64,000 nt of DNA, from positions 62,001 through 126,000 of the forward strand of contig NZ_FNQJ01000005.1 of assembly GCF_900107605.1 (NCBI RefSeq), written 5' to 3'. This stretch comes from Acidovorax soli. GTDB taxonomy: Bacteria > Pseudomonadota > Gammaproteobacteria > Burkholderiales > Burkholderiaceae_C. Below, piece by piece: positions 1-9,580 of this stretch. How positions within the stretch are numbered: position 1 is the stretch's first letter; each line of letters begins with the position of its first letter. Made by a program: the position numbers and the translations under genes. A model generated the notes under the pieces. The model saw only the letters and a program-made list of their open reading frames with translations. It was not told the DNA's origin and made no database searches.

Positions 1-14
1 CAGAGTTCCCCCTG

Positions 15-2354
15 ATGCCCCCATCGTCGTCTGTTGCCGCGCCTGCCCCTTCGCACCAAAAGCACCCGATCCTGAAATTTCTCGCGGGTTTTTTCCTGGG
101 GCTGGCCGTGGCGGGCAGTGCGGGCGGGGCCTATGTGCTGCACATGGTGTGGCAGCAGCTGCCGGAGGTGGACCACCTGGCCGACTACGATCCCATGCTG
201 CCGATGCGCATCTATGCCAGGGACGGCACGCTGCTGGCGGAATATGGCGAGGAGCGCCGGGAATTCGTGCCGATAGGGCAGATCCCGCTGCAGATGCGCC
301 AGGCGCTGCTGGCCATCGAAGATGCCCGCTTTTATGAGCATGGCGCGGTGGACTTCACCGGGCTGGCACGCGCTGCGCTGCGCAATGTGGTATCGGGGGA
401 GCATGCCCAGGGGGCCAGCACCATCACGATGCAGGTGGCGCGGGTGTTCTTTCTGAGCCGCGTCAAAACCTACAGCCGCAAGCTCATGGAAGTCTTGCTG
501 GCCTACAAACTCGAAGCCACCTACAGCAAGGACAAGATCCTGGAGCTGTACATGAACCAGATCTATCTGGGCGAGCGTGCCTACGGCTTTGCTGCCGCGG
601 CGTCGGTGTACTTCGACAAGACACTGGGCGAGCTGACGGTGGCCGAAGCCGCCGTGCTGGCCGGGCTGCCCAAGGCGCCGTCGGCCTACAACCCCGTTGT
701 GAACCGCGAGCGCGCCATCATCCGCCAGCAGTACATTCTGCAGCGCATGCACGAACTGGGCTATCTGGATGCGCCCGCCTACCAGGAGGCGCGGACACAG
801 GCGCTGACGCTGCGAACGCAATACCGTTCCATCGAGCCGGCAGCCGCCTTTGCCGTGGAACAGGCCCGCAAGATGGTGCTGGAGCAGTACGGTGAAGAGG
901 CGTATGCGCTGGGCCTGGATGTCGTCACCACCCTCAGCGTTCCCGCGCAGCGCGCGGCCACGCGTGCGCTGCGCGCGGGCATTCTGGGCGCGCAGGATGC
1001 CCGCGGCTATGCCGGCCCCGAGGGGCGCATCCAGGGCGCTGTGCCGTCCGACGAACCCAAAGCCCTGCGCGCCGCGCTGGCGCCCTACCGCGACAGCGGG
1101 GAACTGCGTGCCGCCCTGGTGCACGCGGCGTCCGAGGCCGAGGGCATTGCCGCGTGGCTGCGCGATGGCACGCAGGTGCGGATACCGCGCAGCCGGCTCA
1201 GCGCCAGCGCGCGTGCCGCCCTCAAGCCCGATGCGCCAGCGCGGCGGCGCATTGCGCCGGGCGCGGTGATTCGCGTCGTGGCCGACGTCCGCGAACGATG
1301 GAATTTAGGCCAGTTGCCGGGCATGGAGGGCGCGCTGGTCTCCATGGACACGGAAACCGGCGACATCCTGGCGCTCACGGGGGGCTTCGACTACGCCTTC
1401 AACCAGTTCGACCATGCCGTGCAGGCCTATCGCCAGCCGGGCTCGACCTTCAAGCCGTTCATCTTTTCGGCGGCGCTGGAAAAGGGCTATGCCCCGGGCA
1501 CCTTGATCGACGATACGCAGCGTGTCGTAACCCCTGCCGCCCGCGGCCGCCCCGCCTGGAGCCCGCGCAACTACGGCGGCAACTACGAGGGTTTCATCAC
1601 CGCGCGGCGCGGCCTGGTGCGCTCCAAGAACCTGGTGGCCGTCAACCTGATGGACGCGGCCGGGGTTCAGTACGTGCAGGAGTTCGCCACCCGCTTCGGC
1701 TTCTTGCCGGAACGCAATCCACCCCGGCTGCCGCTGGCCCTGGGGGCGGGCGCCATCACGCCGCTGCAGCTGACGCAGGCCTATGCCGTGTTTGCCAACG
1801 GCGGTACCCTGGTGCAGCCCCGGCTGATCCACCAGGTGAGCGAGCGCGGCGGCGCGGTGCTGTACGCAGCGAACGCGCCATCGCCCCGCGCTACCGTGGT
1901 GTCCGAGCGCAATGCCTTCGTGCTGGACAGCATGCTGCGCGACGTGGTGCAGCATGGCACGGGCCGGCGCGCGAAGGCGCTGGGCCGCCCCGATGTGGCC
2001 GGCAAGACCGGCACCTCCAACGATGCGCGCGATGTGTGGTTCGCCGGCTATTCGTCGGGCGTGGCCTCTGTCGTGTGGATGGGCTACGACCAGCCGCGCA
2101 GCCTGGGCCGGCACACTGGCGGAACCCTGGCCCTGCCCGTGTGGACCGAGTACATGGCCGAGGCGGTGCAGGGGCGCACGCCGGTATCGCGCACCCTGCC
2201 GCTGGACCTGATGCGCTTTGGCGAGGACTACGTGTACCCGGAATATGTCTTCGGGACTTGCGTGGATGACCGCAAGGCCTTTGTCCAAAGCCCCTTCGAG
2301 TGCGGCCCGGACGGGCGCCGACCAAGGGCAGGAAATTCTGCCGACATGGGGTAA
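15..2354 (+). CDS. mrcA: Penicillin-binding protein 1A (bifunctional transglycosylase/transpeptidase)
   Basis: Class A penicillin-binding protein that polymerises and cross-links peptidoglycan at the outer face of the inner membrane. The 779-residue product has a single membrane anchor at about residues 20-45. The glycosyltransferase domain shows the EDARFYEHG motif with catalytic Glu about 102, followed by GASTITMQ. The transpeptidase domain shows the serine nucleophile in GSTFKPF (Ser about 477), SKN (about 537) and KTGTS (Lys about 664). An OB-like insert lies between the domains, and length is normal for PBP1A. It starts at an ATG 14 bases from the left edge, so its promoter lies outside the window. 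Function is secure. Confidence 0.95.
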   Translation: MPPSSSVAAPAPSHQKHPILKFLAGFFLGLAVAGSAGGAYVLHMVWQQLPEVDHLADYDPMLPMRIYARDGTLLAEYGEERREFVPIGQIPLQMRQALLAIEDARFYEHGAVDFTGLARAALRNVVSGEHAQGASTITMQVARVFFLSRVKTYSRKLMEVLLAYKLEATYSKDKILELYMNQIYLGERAYGFAAAASVYFDKTLGELTVAEAAVLAGLPKAPSAYNPVVNRERAIIRQQYILQRMHELGYLDAPAYQEARTQALTLRTQYRSIEPAAAFAVEQARKMVLEQYGEEAYALGLDVVTTLSVPAQRAATRALRAGILGAQDARGYAGPEGRIQGAVPSDEPKALRAALAPYRDSGELRAALVHAASEAEGIAAWLRDGTQVRIPRSRLSASARAALKPDAPARRRIAPGAVIRVVADVRERWNLGQLPGMEGALVSMDTETGDILALTGGFDYAFNQFDHAVQAYRQPGSTFKPFIFSAALEKGYAPGTLIDDTQRVVTPAARGRPAWSPRNYGGNYEGFITARRGLVRSKNLVAVNLMDAAGVQYVQEFATRFGFLPERNPPRLPLALGAGAITPLQLTQAYAVFANGGTLVQPRLIHQVSERGGAVLYAANAPSPRATVVSERNAFVLDSMLRDVVQHGTGRRAKALGRPDVAGKTGTSNDARDVWFAGYSSGVASVVWMGYDQPRSLGRHTGGTLALPVWTEYMAEAVQGRTPVSRTLPLDLMRFGEDYVYPEYVFGTCVDDRKAFVQSPFECGPDGRRPRAGNSADMG

Positions 2355-2356
2355 GA

Positions 2357-2407
2357 ATGGCCGATGGCGCTTGATATGTAAGCACCAAGAGCTATAAATA
2401 CAGGAGT
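2357..2407 (+). repeat. Copy of a short AT-rich intergenic repeat family
   Basis: Lies just after the mrcA stop. The 41 bases at 2367-2407 align without gaps to the core of the copy at 54577-54617 (25 of 41 identical). Shared landmarks are GCGCTT, AAGC, AGCTAT and AGG-GT at fixed spacing. The two half-sites GCGCTT and AAGC-C form a weak hairpin. It is the most diverged of the four copies listed here (others at 30864-30925, 53472-53522 and 54556-54617). Its role is unknown. Confidence 0.5.
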
Positions 2408-2436
2408 CATTTTAAGGCAAAAAAGCCACCACACCG

Positions 2437-4521
2437 TCAGGCCGGCACAGCGCAGGCCTCCACCTCCACCAGGCAGTCATAAAACGTCGGCGCCCGCCCC
2501 AGGTCGGTCAGGGCCTGGCTGGTGACCTCGTTCACATTCGTCCCATCCAGCCCCAGCTTGCGCCACCACACGCCCAGGCCATTGACCACGCCGGGCCGCG
2601 CGCGGCGTGAGACGGTGGCGTGGCACTGGTAGCTGCCGCGGTCGTTGAACACGCGCACCACGGCGCCATCGGCAATGCCGCGTGCGGCGGCGTCGTCGGG
2701 GTGCATTTCCAGCACGGGGCGGCCTTCGATGGCCCGCAGGCTTTGCACGTTGACGAAGGTGGAGTTCAAAAAATTGCGCGCCGGCGGCGAGATCATGGCC
2801 AGCGGGTAGCGGGCGTCGGTGCCCTGCAGCTCGTGGTTGGGCAGGTGGTCGGGTAGGCCGTCCAGGCCCTGCGCGGCCAGGCGGGCGCTGAAGAATTCGC
2901 ACTTTCCGCTGGGCGTGGGAAAGCCGCCTTCGGAAAACGGCGCATCGGGCAGCGCCAGCGTGGCAAAGCCCTGGGTTTCGAGCAGCGCGTAGTCCACGGC
3001 GTCGCCAAAGGCCTGGCGGCACAGGGCCTCGTCGCTGTCGGCAAAGCAGGGCTCGGTGAAGCCCATGCGCGCGGCCAGGTCCCGGAAGATCTGCGCGTTG
3101 CTGCGCGCCTGGCCCACGGGTGCAATGGCCGGGCGGTTGAGCAGCACATCGGTGTGCCCGTAGGCCAGATGCACGTCCCGGTGCTCCAGCTGCGTGGTGG
3201 CGGGCAGGATGTAGTCCGCGTAGTCGGCCGTGTCGGTGCGAAAGTGCTCCAGCACCACGGTGAACAGGTCTTCGCGGGCAAAGCCGCGCACCACCTTGCC
3301 GGATTCGGGCGCCACGGCCACGGGGTTGCTGTTGTAGACCACCAGGGCCTCGACGCGGGGGCCAAAGCCGGGCGCGGTGTCGCGCAGCAGATCGTCGCCA
3401 ATCTGCACCATGTTGAGCGTGCGCGGTGTGCGCTCCGGCATCAGGTCGGGGCGCTGCAGCACGCCGCGCTGCACTGGAAACTGGCCCGAGCTCGACAGCA
3501 GCATGCCGCCCGCACGGTGGCGCCAGGCACCCGTCAGCGCGGGCAGGCAGGCCACGGCGCGCACCGCGTTGCCGCCGCCGCGCACGCGCTGCATGCCGTA
3601 GTTCAGGCGGATGGCAGCGGGCTGGGTGGTGCCGTAGTCCTTGGCGAGCTGGCGGATCTGCTCCACGGGCACCCCGCAAATTTCGGCCGCGCGCTCGGGC
3701 GGCCATTGCAGGGCGCGCTCGCGCAGCTGCTCCCAGCCCAGGGTGTATTGGGTGATGTAGTCGGGGTCCAGCCAGTCGTTCTGGATCAGCTCGTGCATCA
3801 GCGCCAGGGCCAGCGCGGCGTCGGTGCCGGGGCGGAGCTGGATGTGCTCATGGCATTTGTCGGCGGTCTCGGTCTTGCGCGGGTCGATGCACACCAGCCG
3901 GGCGCCATTGCGCTTGGCCTGCTGGGCGTAGCGCCAGAAATGCAGGTTGCTGCCAATCGAGTTGCTGCCCCAGATGAGGATGAGCCTGGATTCTGCGAAA
4001 AACTCCACCTTCATGCCCAGCTTGCCGCCCAGGGTCTGCACCAGCGCTTCGGCACCGGCCGAGGCGCAGATGGTGCGGTCGAGCTGCGAGGCGCCCAGGC
4101 GGTGAAAGAAGCGCCGATCCATGCTCTCGCCCTGCACCAGGCCCATGGTGCCGGCGTAGCTGTAGGGCAGGATGGCTTCGGGGGCGCGTGCCGCAATGCT
4201 TTGCAGGCGCTGCGCGATGTCGGCCAGTGCCTCGTCCCAGCCCACCGGGGCAAACTGCCCGCTGCCCTTGGGGCCGGTGCGCTTGAGCGGGGTGAGGATG
4301 CGCTCGGGGTGGTAGCTGCGCTCGGTGTATTTCGACACCTTGGCGCACAGCACGCCGTCGGTATGCGGGTGCTCGGGGTTGCCCTGCACGCGGGTGGCCA
4401 CGCCGTTTTCCACGGTGGTGATCAGGGCGCAGGTATCGGGGCAGTCGTGTGGGCAGGCCCCGCGCACCTGCGCCTGTATCGGCGCAGGCTGTGGGGTATT
4501 TGCGATAGAAGACGGGGGCAT
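2437..4521 (-). CDS. Molybdopterin-containing oxidoreductase with N-terminal [4Fe-4S] cluster
   Basis: Member of the DMSO reductase/formate dehydrogenase superfamily, 694 residues. The N-terminus carries a CX3CX3CX27C cluster motif (Cys 23, 27, 31, 59) as in molybdopterin oxidoreductases that bind one [4Fe-4S] cluster. The catalytic and molybdopterin-dinucleotide-binding domains follow, with the C-terminal binding domain recognisable from about residue 570. No twin-arginine or Sec signal is visible at the chosen ATG, so it is probably cytoplasmic. No accessory electron-transfer or chaperone gene is adjacent. It diverges from an orphan ABC binding protein across 130 bases. The family is clear; the substrate cannot be read from the sequence. 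Confidence 0.85.
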   Translation of the reverse strand: MPPSSIANTPQPAPIQAQVRGACPHDCPDTCALITTVENGVATRVQGNPEHPHTDGVLCAKVSKYTERSYHPERILTPLKRTGPKGSGQFAPVGWDEALADIAQRLQSIAARAPEAILPYSYAGTMGLVQGESMDRRFFHRLGASQLDRTICASAGAEALVQTLGGKLGMKVEFFAESRLILIWGSNSIGSNLHFWRYAQQAKRNGARLVCIDPRKTETADKCHEHIQLRPGTDAALALALMHELIQNDWLDPDYITQYTLGWEQLRERALQWPPERAAEICGVPVEQIRQLAKDYGTTQPAAIRLNYGMQRVRGGGNAVRAVACLPALTGAWRHRAGGMLLSSSGQFPVQRGVLQRPDLMPERTPRTLNMVQIGDDLLRDTAPGFGPRVEALVVYNSNPVAVAPESGKVVRGFAREDLFTVVLEHFRTDTADYADYILPATTQLEHRDVHLAYGHTDVLLNRPAIAPVGQARSNAQIFRDLAARMGFTEPCFADSDEALCRQAFGDAVDYALLETQGFATLALPDAPFSEGGFPTPSGKCEFFSARLAAQGLDGLPDHLPNHELQGTDARYPLAMISPPARNFLNSTFVNVQSLRAIEGRPVLEMHPDDAAARGIADGAVVRVFNDRGSYQCHATVSRRARPGVVNGLGVWWRKLGLDGTNVNEVTSQALTDLGRAPTFYDCLVEVEACAVPA

Positions 4522-4651
4522 ACGGTGGGTGGTCGTTAAACTGGCAGAAGAGGGTGATCGAAGCGTGCATATCTTGCGCCAGATCCAGGGAGACTGCGTG
4601 CCGGCAGCGCAGGGGGGATCGCCCTCGATTCACAAGAAAAGAGATTTCACC

Positions 4652-5800
4652 ATGAACCAATCCGTCATCGGGCGCAGACAATTTTCGGTGGGCCTGGGCG
4701 CAGCAGCGCTGGGTGGTTTCAATCTGGCCCGGGCGCAGGGCGAGGGCCGCATCGTGCTGGGGCAATCGGCCGCCTTCACGGGCCCCGCGGCACAGCTGGG
4801 TATCCAGTTCAACCTGGGCGCAAAGCTCTTTTTCGACCGGCTCAACGCCCAGGGCGGCGTGGGCCGGCGCATGGTGGAAATTCGCACCATGGACGACGGC
4901 TATGAGCCCGACCGCTGCGCCGAAAACACCCGAAAGCTCATTGCCGACGATGTGTTCGCGCTGTTTGGCTACATCGGCACGCCCACCAGCCTAGCGGCGC
5001 TGCCGATTTTCACCCAGGCCAAGGTGCCGTTTTTTGGCCCCTTCACGGGCGCTGAGGCCCTGCGCCAGCCCTTCAATCGCCTGATTTTTCATGTGCGCGC
5101 GTCGTACTACGACGAAACCGCGCTCATCGTGCGCCAGCTCACCAACCTGGGGCTCAAGAAGATCGCGGTGTTCTACCAGAACGACGCCTACGGCAAGGCC
5201 GGGCTCGATGGCGTGGCCCGGGCCCTGGCCGACCTCAAGCTGGCCCCGGTGGCCACGGCCACGGTGGAGCGCAATTCCTCCGATGTGAGGGCTGCGGTGG
5301 ACAAACTGGTGCCCGCCATGCCCGACGCAGTGGTGCAGATTTCGGCCTATGGTGCCAGCGCGGCTTTTGTGCGCGCTGCGCGCAAGGCGGGCTTTGGCGG
5401 CACCTTCTACAACGTGTCGTTTGTGGGCACTCAGGCGCTGGCCGATGAGCTGGGCAAGGATGGCGCGGGCGTGGTGGTGTCGCAGGTCGTGCCATCGCCC
5501 TACCAGCCCTCGCGTCCGATCACGCGCGAGTTTCTGGACGCCATCAAGAAGGGCGGCGACAAGGTGCAGGCCAACTACTCCAGCCTTGAAGGGTATCTGG
5601 CGGCCCGCATTTTCACCGAGGGCCTGCGCCATGGACTGGCCGGCGGCAAGCTCAGCCAGGACAGCTTCATCGCAGGCCTCGAATCCCTGGGTTCGCAGGT
5701 GATTTCCGGGTTTCCGGTCTCCTTCAGCGCATCGGACCACACGGCATCGCATTTTGTGGAAATGTCGATGCTGACCGGCGACGGGCGCGTGCGGACCTGA
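4652..5800 (+). CDS. ABC transporter substrate-binding protein, LivJ/LivK (branched-chain amino acid) type
   Basis: Periplasmic binding protein of 382 residues in the leucine-binding family (type 1 periplasmic-binding fold). The ATG at 4652 was chosen because it gives an export signal that begins RRQF and ends with ARAQG at about residue 29; the paired arginines suggest Tat or Sec export. An open frame continues upstream but is antisense to the divergent molybdopterin oxidoreductase. The mature protein begins RIVLGQSAAFTGP, typical of the family. No permease or ATPase gene lies beside it, so it is an orphan receptor or uses a transporter encoded elsewhere. The ligand is unknown. Confidence 0.85.
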   Translation: MNQSVIGRRQFSVGLGAAALGGFNLARAQGEGRIVLGQSAAFTGPAAQLGIQFNLGAKLFFDRLNAQGGVGRRMVEIRTMDDGYEPDRCAENTRKLIADDVFALFGYIGTPTSLAALPIFTQAKVPFFGPFTGAEALRQPFNRLIFHVRASYYDETALIVRQLTNLGLKKIAVFYQNDAYGKAGLDGVARALADLKLAPVATATVERNSSDVRAAVDKLVPAMPDAVVQISAYGASAAFVRAARKAGFGGTFYNVSFVGTQALADELGKDGAGVVVSQVVPSPYQPSRPITREFLDAIKKGGDKVQANYSSLEGYLAARIFTEGLRHGLAGGKLSQDSFIAGLESLGSQVISGFPVSFSASDHTASHFVEMSMLTGDGRVRT

Positions 5801-5850
5801 CACGACGTCGCGGTCCGTCGCGCCGTGCGCGCTTGCGGGCTGCGGTGTCT

Positions 5851-7023
5851 CTAGGCCAGCGTGCTGGTGCGCGCGAGGCCTTGCATGAACGCCTCGCAGC
5901 GCGCCAGTTGCGCGAGGCTCACGTATTCATCCGGCTGGTGCGCCTGCTGGATGCTGCCGGGCCCGCACACCACGGTAGAGATGCCGGCGTTCTTGAACAG
6001 CCCGGCCTCGGTGCCAAAGGCCACGAGCGCCGTGCCTTTCTCGCCGGTCAGTTCCTGCGCCAGGCGTGTCACCGGGTCGTCCTGGCTGCCCAGAAAGCTG
6101 GGGATCTCGCAGATGGTCTCGAACGCGATGCCTGCCGTGGGCGCCACTTTCTTCATGGCCGGCTCCAGCGACCTGGCATAGGCCACCACCTCGGCCTGCA
6201 TCTGCGCGGCATTGGCGGTGGGCAGGTCGCGAAACTCGTAGCGGAACTCGGCATCGCGCGGTACCACGTTGTCGGCGATGCCGCCGTGAAACTGGCCCAC
6301 GCTGGCCGTGGAGAAGGGCACGTCAAAGCCTTCGAAGCGGGGCTCGTTGCGCTCGAACCCCTCGGCCATGTCGCGCACGCGACCCACCACGCGCGCTGCC
6401 ATCTCGATGGCGTTGACCGAATGCGGCGTGAGCGATGAATGCGCCTCCTTGCCGCGCACGCAGCACCGGTAGCGGTACACGCCCTTGTGGGCGATGGCGG
6501 GGACCATGCGGGTGGGTTCGCCCACGATGCAGGCCAGCGGGCGGATGCCGGCGTCGCGCAGGTCGGCAATCAGCTCTTTGACGCCAAAGCAGCCGATCTC
6601 TTCCTCGTAGCTGAACGCCAGATGGATGGCAAACGGCGCATTGCTGTTCAGAAAATGTTCGGCCTGCGACAGGGCAATGCCGATGAAGGACTTCATGTCG
6701 GCACTGCCGCGGCCGTAGAGGCTGGCGCCCTCGGGGCCGTCTTGCACCACGGCGCCCAGCGGGTCCACGCTCCAGTCCTGGCCGTCCCAGGGCACGGTGT
6801 CGGTGTGGCCCGACAGGATCACCCCGGCAGGCTTGCCTTCGCCCAGCGTGGCAAACAGGTTGGCCTTGGTCTTGTCGGCGTTGAAGGTGAGGCGGCTTGT
6901 GACGCCCAGCCGGGCCAGATGGTCACGGATGAAGTGGATCAGCTCCAGGTTGGAGTGGTGGCTGACGGTGTTCATGCGCACCAGGGTCTGCGCAAGTTCG
7001 AGGGCGTGGGCGGATGGCGTCAT
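5851..7023 (-). CDS. argE: Acetylornithine deacetylase (M20A family)
   Basis: Zinc-dependent deacetylase expected to convert N-acetyl-L-ornithine to ornithine in arginine synthesis. The 390-residue protein shows the M20 metal and catalytic motifs: SGHTDTVPW, the SADMK aspartate region, YEEEIGC with the catalytic glutamate pair, and a late FGTEAGLF histidine/glutamate region. The dimerisation domain lies about residues 175-290. The ATG at 7023 (MTPSAHALEL) fits family N-termini better than the upstream start. It diverges from another M20 hydrolase across 77 bases. Close relatives act on other N-acyl amino acids, so substrate assignment is less certain than family. Confidence 0.85.
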   Translation of the reverse strand: MTPSAHALELAQTLVRMNTVSHHSNLELIHFIRDHLARLGVTSRLTFNADKTKANLFATLGEGKPAGVILSGHTDTVPWDGQDWSVDPLGAVVQDGPEGASLYGRGSADMKSFIGIALSQAEHFLNSNAPFAIHLAFSYEEEIGCFGVKELIADLRDAGIRPLACIVGEPTRMVPAIAHKGVYRYRCCVRGKEAHSSLTPHSVNAIEMAARVVGRVRDMAEGFERNEPRFEGFDVPFSTASVGQFHGGIADNVVPRDAEFRYEFRDLPTANAAQMQAEVVAYARSLEPAMKKVAPTAGIAFETICEIPSFLGSQDDPVTRLAQELTGEKGTALVAFGTEAGLFKNAGISTVVCGPGSIQQAHQPDEYVSLAQLARCEAFMQGLARTSTLA

Positions 7024-7100
7024 GTGGCGGTGCAGATAAACCCCCTGTGGCGAAGACCGTGGAGCGGGGCTAGACTGTCTTGATCGCAAGGATACACATC

Positions 7101-8306
7101 ATGAACGTTATCGATTCCATCGTCACCCAGGCCGCCAGCATTGCCGCCGTGCGCCGGGACATCCACGCCCATCCCGAGCTGTGTTTTGAAGAGGTGCGCA
7201 CCGCCGATGTGGTGGCGCAAAAGCTCACCGAATGGGGCATTCCCATCCACCGCGGGCTGGGCAAGACCGGCGTGGTCGGCATCGTGAAGGGGCGCGATGG
7301 CGGCGCCAGCGGCCAGGCCATCGGCCTGCGCGCCGACATGGACGCCTTGCCCATGCAGGAGTTCAACACCTTCGCACATGCCAGCCAGCACCCCGGCAAG
7401 ATGCACGCCTGCGGCCACGATGGCCACACGGCCATGCTGCTGGCGGCGGCGCAGCACTTTGCCACGCACCGCAACTTTGACGGCACCGTGTACCTGATCT
7501 TTCAGCCGGCCGAGGAGGGCGGTGGCGGCGCGCGCGTGATGATCGAAGACGGCCTGTTCGCGCAGTTTCCCATGCAGGCCGTGTTCGGCATGCACAACTG
7601 GCCCGGCATGCCTGCCGGCACCATGGCCGTAAGTTCCGGGCCGGTGATGGCGTCCAGCAACGAGTTCAAGATCACCATCCGTGGCAAGGGCGGCCATGCG
7701 GCGCTGCCGCACACCGGCATCGATCCCGTGCCCATTGCCTGCCAGATGGTGCAGGGCTTCCAGACCATCATCAGCCGCAACAAGAAGCCCGTGGATGCCG
7801 GCGTGATCTCGGTCACCATGATCCATGCAGGCGAGGCCACCAATGTGGTGCCCGACCACTGCGAACTGCAGGGCACGGTGCGCACCTTCCGGCACGAGGT
7901 GCTGGACCTGATCGAGGCGCGCATGCAGCAGGTGGCCGAGCACACCTGCGCCGCGCACGAGGCCACCTGTGAGTTCGAGTTTGTGCGCAACTACCCGGCC
8001 ACCGTGAACTCGCCTGCCGAGGCCGAATTCGCCCGCAAGGTCATGGTTGGCATCGTGGGTGAAGAACGTGTGGTCGCCCAGGAGCCCACCATGGGCGCCG
8101 AGGACTTTGCCTACATGCTGCAGGCAAAGCCCGGGGCGTATTGCTTCATCGCCAACGGCGATGGCGCGCACCGCGAGATGGGCCATGGCGGCGGGCCCTG
8201 CACGCTGCACAACCCGAGCTACGACTTCAATGACGACCTGATCCCGCTGGGCGCCACCTACTGGGTACGGCTGGCCGAGGAGTGGCTGGCAGCGGCCCGC
8301 AGCTGA
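7101..8306 (+). CDS. M20D amidohydrolase (hippurate hydrolase / N-acyl-L-amino acid amidohydrolase)
   Basis: Metal-dependent amidohydrolase of 401 residues that would cleave an N-acyl amino acid or similar amide in the cytoplasm. It shows HAHPEL near the N-terminus, the metal-binding MHACGHDGHTAML motif, QPAEEGGGGA with the catalytic glutamates, FGMHNWPG, and a late GAEDFAYM motif; these are diagnostic of the M20D (HipO/AmhX/IAA-amidohydrolase) branch. ATG 7101 was preferred because an AAGGA ribosome site sits 8 bases upstream. It is followed by a DUF2817 peptidase gene on the same strand. The exact substrate is not inferable. Confidence 0.87.
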   Translation: MNVIDSIVTQAASIAAVRRDIHAHPELCFEEVRTADVVAQKLTEWGIPIHRGLGKTGVVGIVKGRDGGASGQAIGLRADMDALPMQEFNTFAHASQHPGKMHACGHDGHTAMLLAAAQHFATHRNFDGTVYLIFQPAEEGGGGARVMIEDGLFAQFPMQAVFGMHNWPGMPAGTMAVSSGPVMASSNEFKITIRGKGGHAALPHTGIDPVPIACQMVQGFQTIISRNKKPVDAGVISVTMIHAGEATNVVPDHCELQGTVRTFRHEVLDLIEARMQQVAEHTCAAHEATCEFEFVRNYPATVNSPAEAEFARKVMVGIVGEERVVAQEPTMGAEDFAYMLQAKPGAYCFIANGDGAHREMGHGGGPCTLHNPSYDFNDDLIPLGATYWVRLAEEWLAAARS

Positions 8307-8414
8307 TGGTCGCGAGGCAGCCGGTGCTCCCGGGTTCTGCCGCGGAAAGTGCGCGCGTGTTCTCCCGGCGACCGCACCGTCACCCTTCCTGTTGTCACCT
8401 GTTCAGGACATCCC

Positions 8415-9515
8415 ATGATCGGTATCGCCCAGGCATTTGCGCCCACCTACGCGCGTGCACGCACGCAGTTCCTGGAGGCCGCCGCCGCGGCCAGCCTGCC
8501 CATCGAATCGCACCGCCATCCGCTGCCGGGACGCGAGGGCGAAGACCTGGCGATGGATGTGGTGCGCGACGGCCCGCCAGACGCCGACAAGCTGCTCATT
8601 GTCAGCAGCGGCTGCCACGGCGTGGAGGGTTATTGCGGCAGCGGCGTGCAGGTGTTTGCGCTGCACGACCAGGAGTGGCGCGACCTGGCGCGTGCGCAGG
8701 GCGTGGCCGTGCTCTACATCCACGCGCTCAACCCCCATGGGTTCTCGCATATCCGCCGCGCCACGCACGAAAACGTCGACCTGAACCGCAATTTCCACGA
8801 CTTCAGCCAGCCCCTGCCGGTCAATACGGCCTACCGCGAAGTGGCGCCGCTGCTGCTGCCCGATGCGTGGCCGCCCCAGGCGAACAACGTGAGGGACGTG
8901 CAGGCCTGGATTGCCGGGCATGGCGCGGCCGCCTGGCAGGCCGCCATCACGCGTGGGCAGCATGAGTTTGCCGGCGGCCTGTTTTATGGCGGCACCGCGC
9001 CGACCTGGAGCAACCGCACGCTGCGCGCGGTGCTGCGCCAGCATGGCAGCCGGGCCGCGCGCGTGGGCTGGATCGATCTGCACACGGGCCTGGGGCCCAG
9101 CGGCCTGGGTGAGCGCATCCACTGCGGTCCCGACGATGCCGCCGCCGTGCAGCGGGCGCGGCAGTGGTGGGCGGGCGGTGGCGCCACGCCTGTCACATCG
9201 CTGCATGACGGTTCCTCCAGCTCGGCCTTCCTCACGGGGCTGATGTGGACCGCCATCGAGGACGAATGCCCCCAGGCAGAATTCACCGGCATGACCCTGG
9301 AATACGGCACACAGCCCCTGGAGGACGTGCTGCAGGCCCTGCGCGCCGAGCATTGGCTCCACCTCCACCCCGAGGCGCCCGCCGCCCAGGCCGCGCAGAT
9401 CAAGGCCCAGATGCTGGCCGCGTTCTACACCGATACAGACGCCTGGAAAGGCCAGGTCATCAGCCAGGCGCGGCAGTCGATGTTCCAGGCGGTGCAGGGG
9501 CTGAACAAGTCCTAA
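8415..9515 (+). CDS. DUF2817 family metallocarboxypeptidase-like protein (M14 fold)
   Basis: 366-residue protein of the DUF2817 family, related to zinc carboxypeptidases of the M14 fold. The HGVE stretch (His 68, Glu 71) in SSGCHGVEG looks like the paired zinc ligands, and IDLHTGLGP supplies a probable third histidine; VDLNRNF matches the M14 substrate-binding asparagine-arginine motif. There is no signal peptide, so it should be cytoplasmic. ATG 8415 follows a weak CAGGA site. The preceding 108 bases show no obvious promoter, and the gene may be co-expressed with the upstream amidohydrolase. The substrate is unknown. Confidence 0.75.
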   Translation: MIGIAQAFAPTYARARTQFLEAAAAASLPIESHRHPLPGREGEDLAMDVVRDGPPDADKLLIVSSGCHGVEGYCGSGVQVFALHDQEWRDLARAQGVAVLYIHALNPHGFSHIRRATHENVDLNRNFHDFSQPLPVNTAYREVAPLLLPDAWPPQANNVRDVQAWIAGHGAAAWQAAITRGQHEFAGGLFYGGTAPTWSNRTLRAVLRQHGSRAARVGWIDLHTGLGPSGLGERIHCGPDDAAAVQRARQWWAGGGATPVTSLHDGSSSSAFLTGLMWTAIEDECPQAEFTGMTLEYGTQPLEDVLQALRAEHWLHLHPEAPAAQAAQIKAQMLAAFYTDTDAWKGQVISQARQSMFQAVQGLNKS

Positions 9516-9580
9516 GATACGCGCCTGCACATCGTTGCCCACCCTTTACTCTTCCCACTTTTCCTTCAAGGACAAACGAC

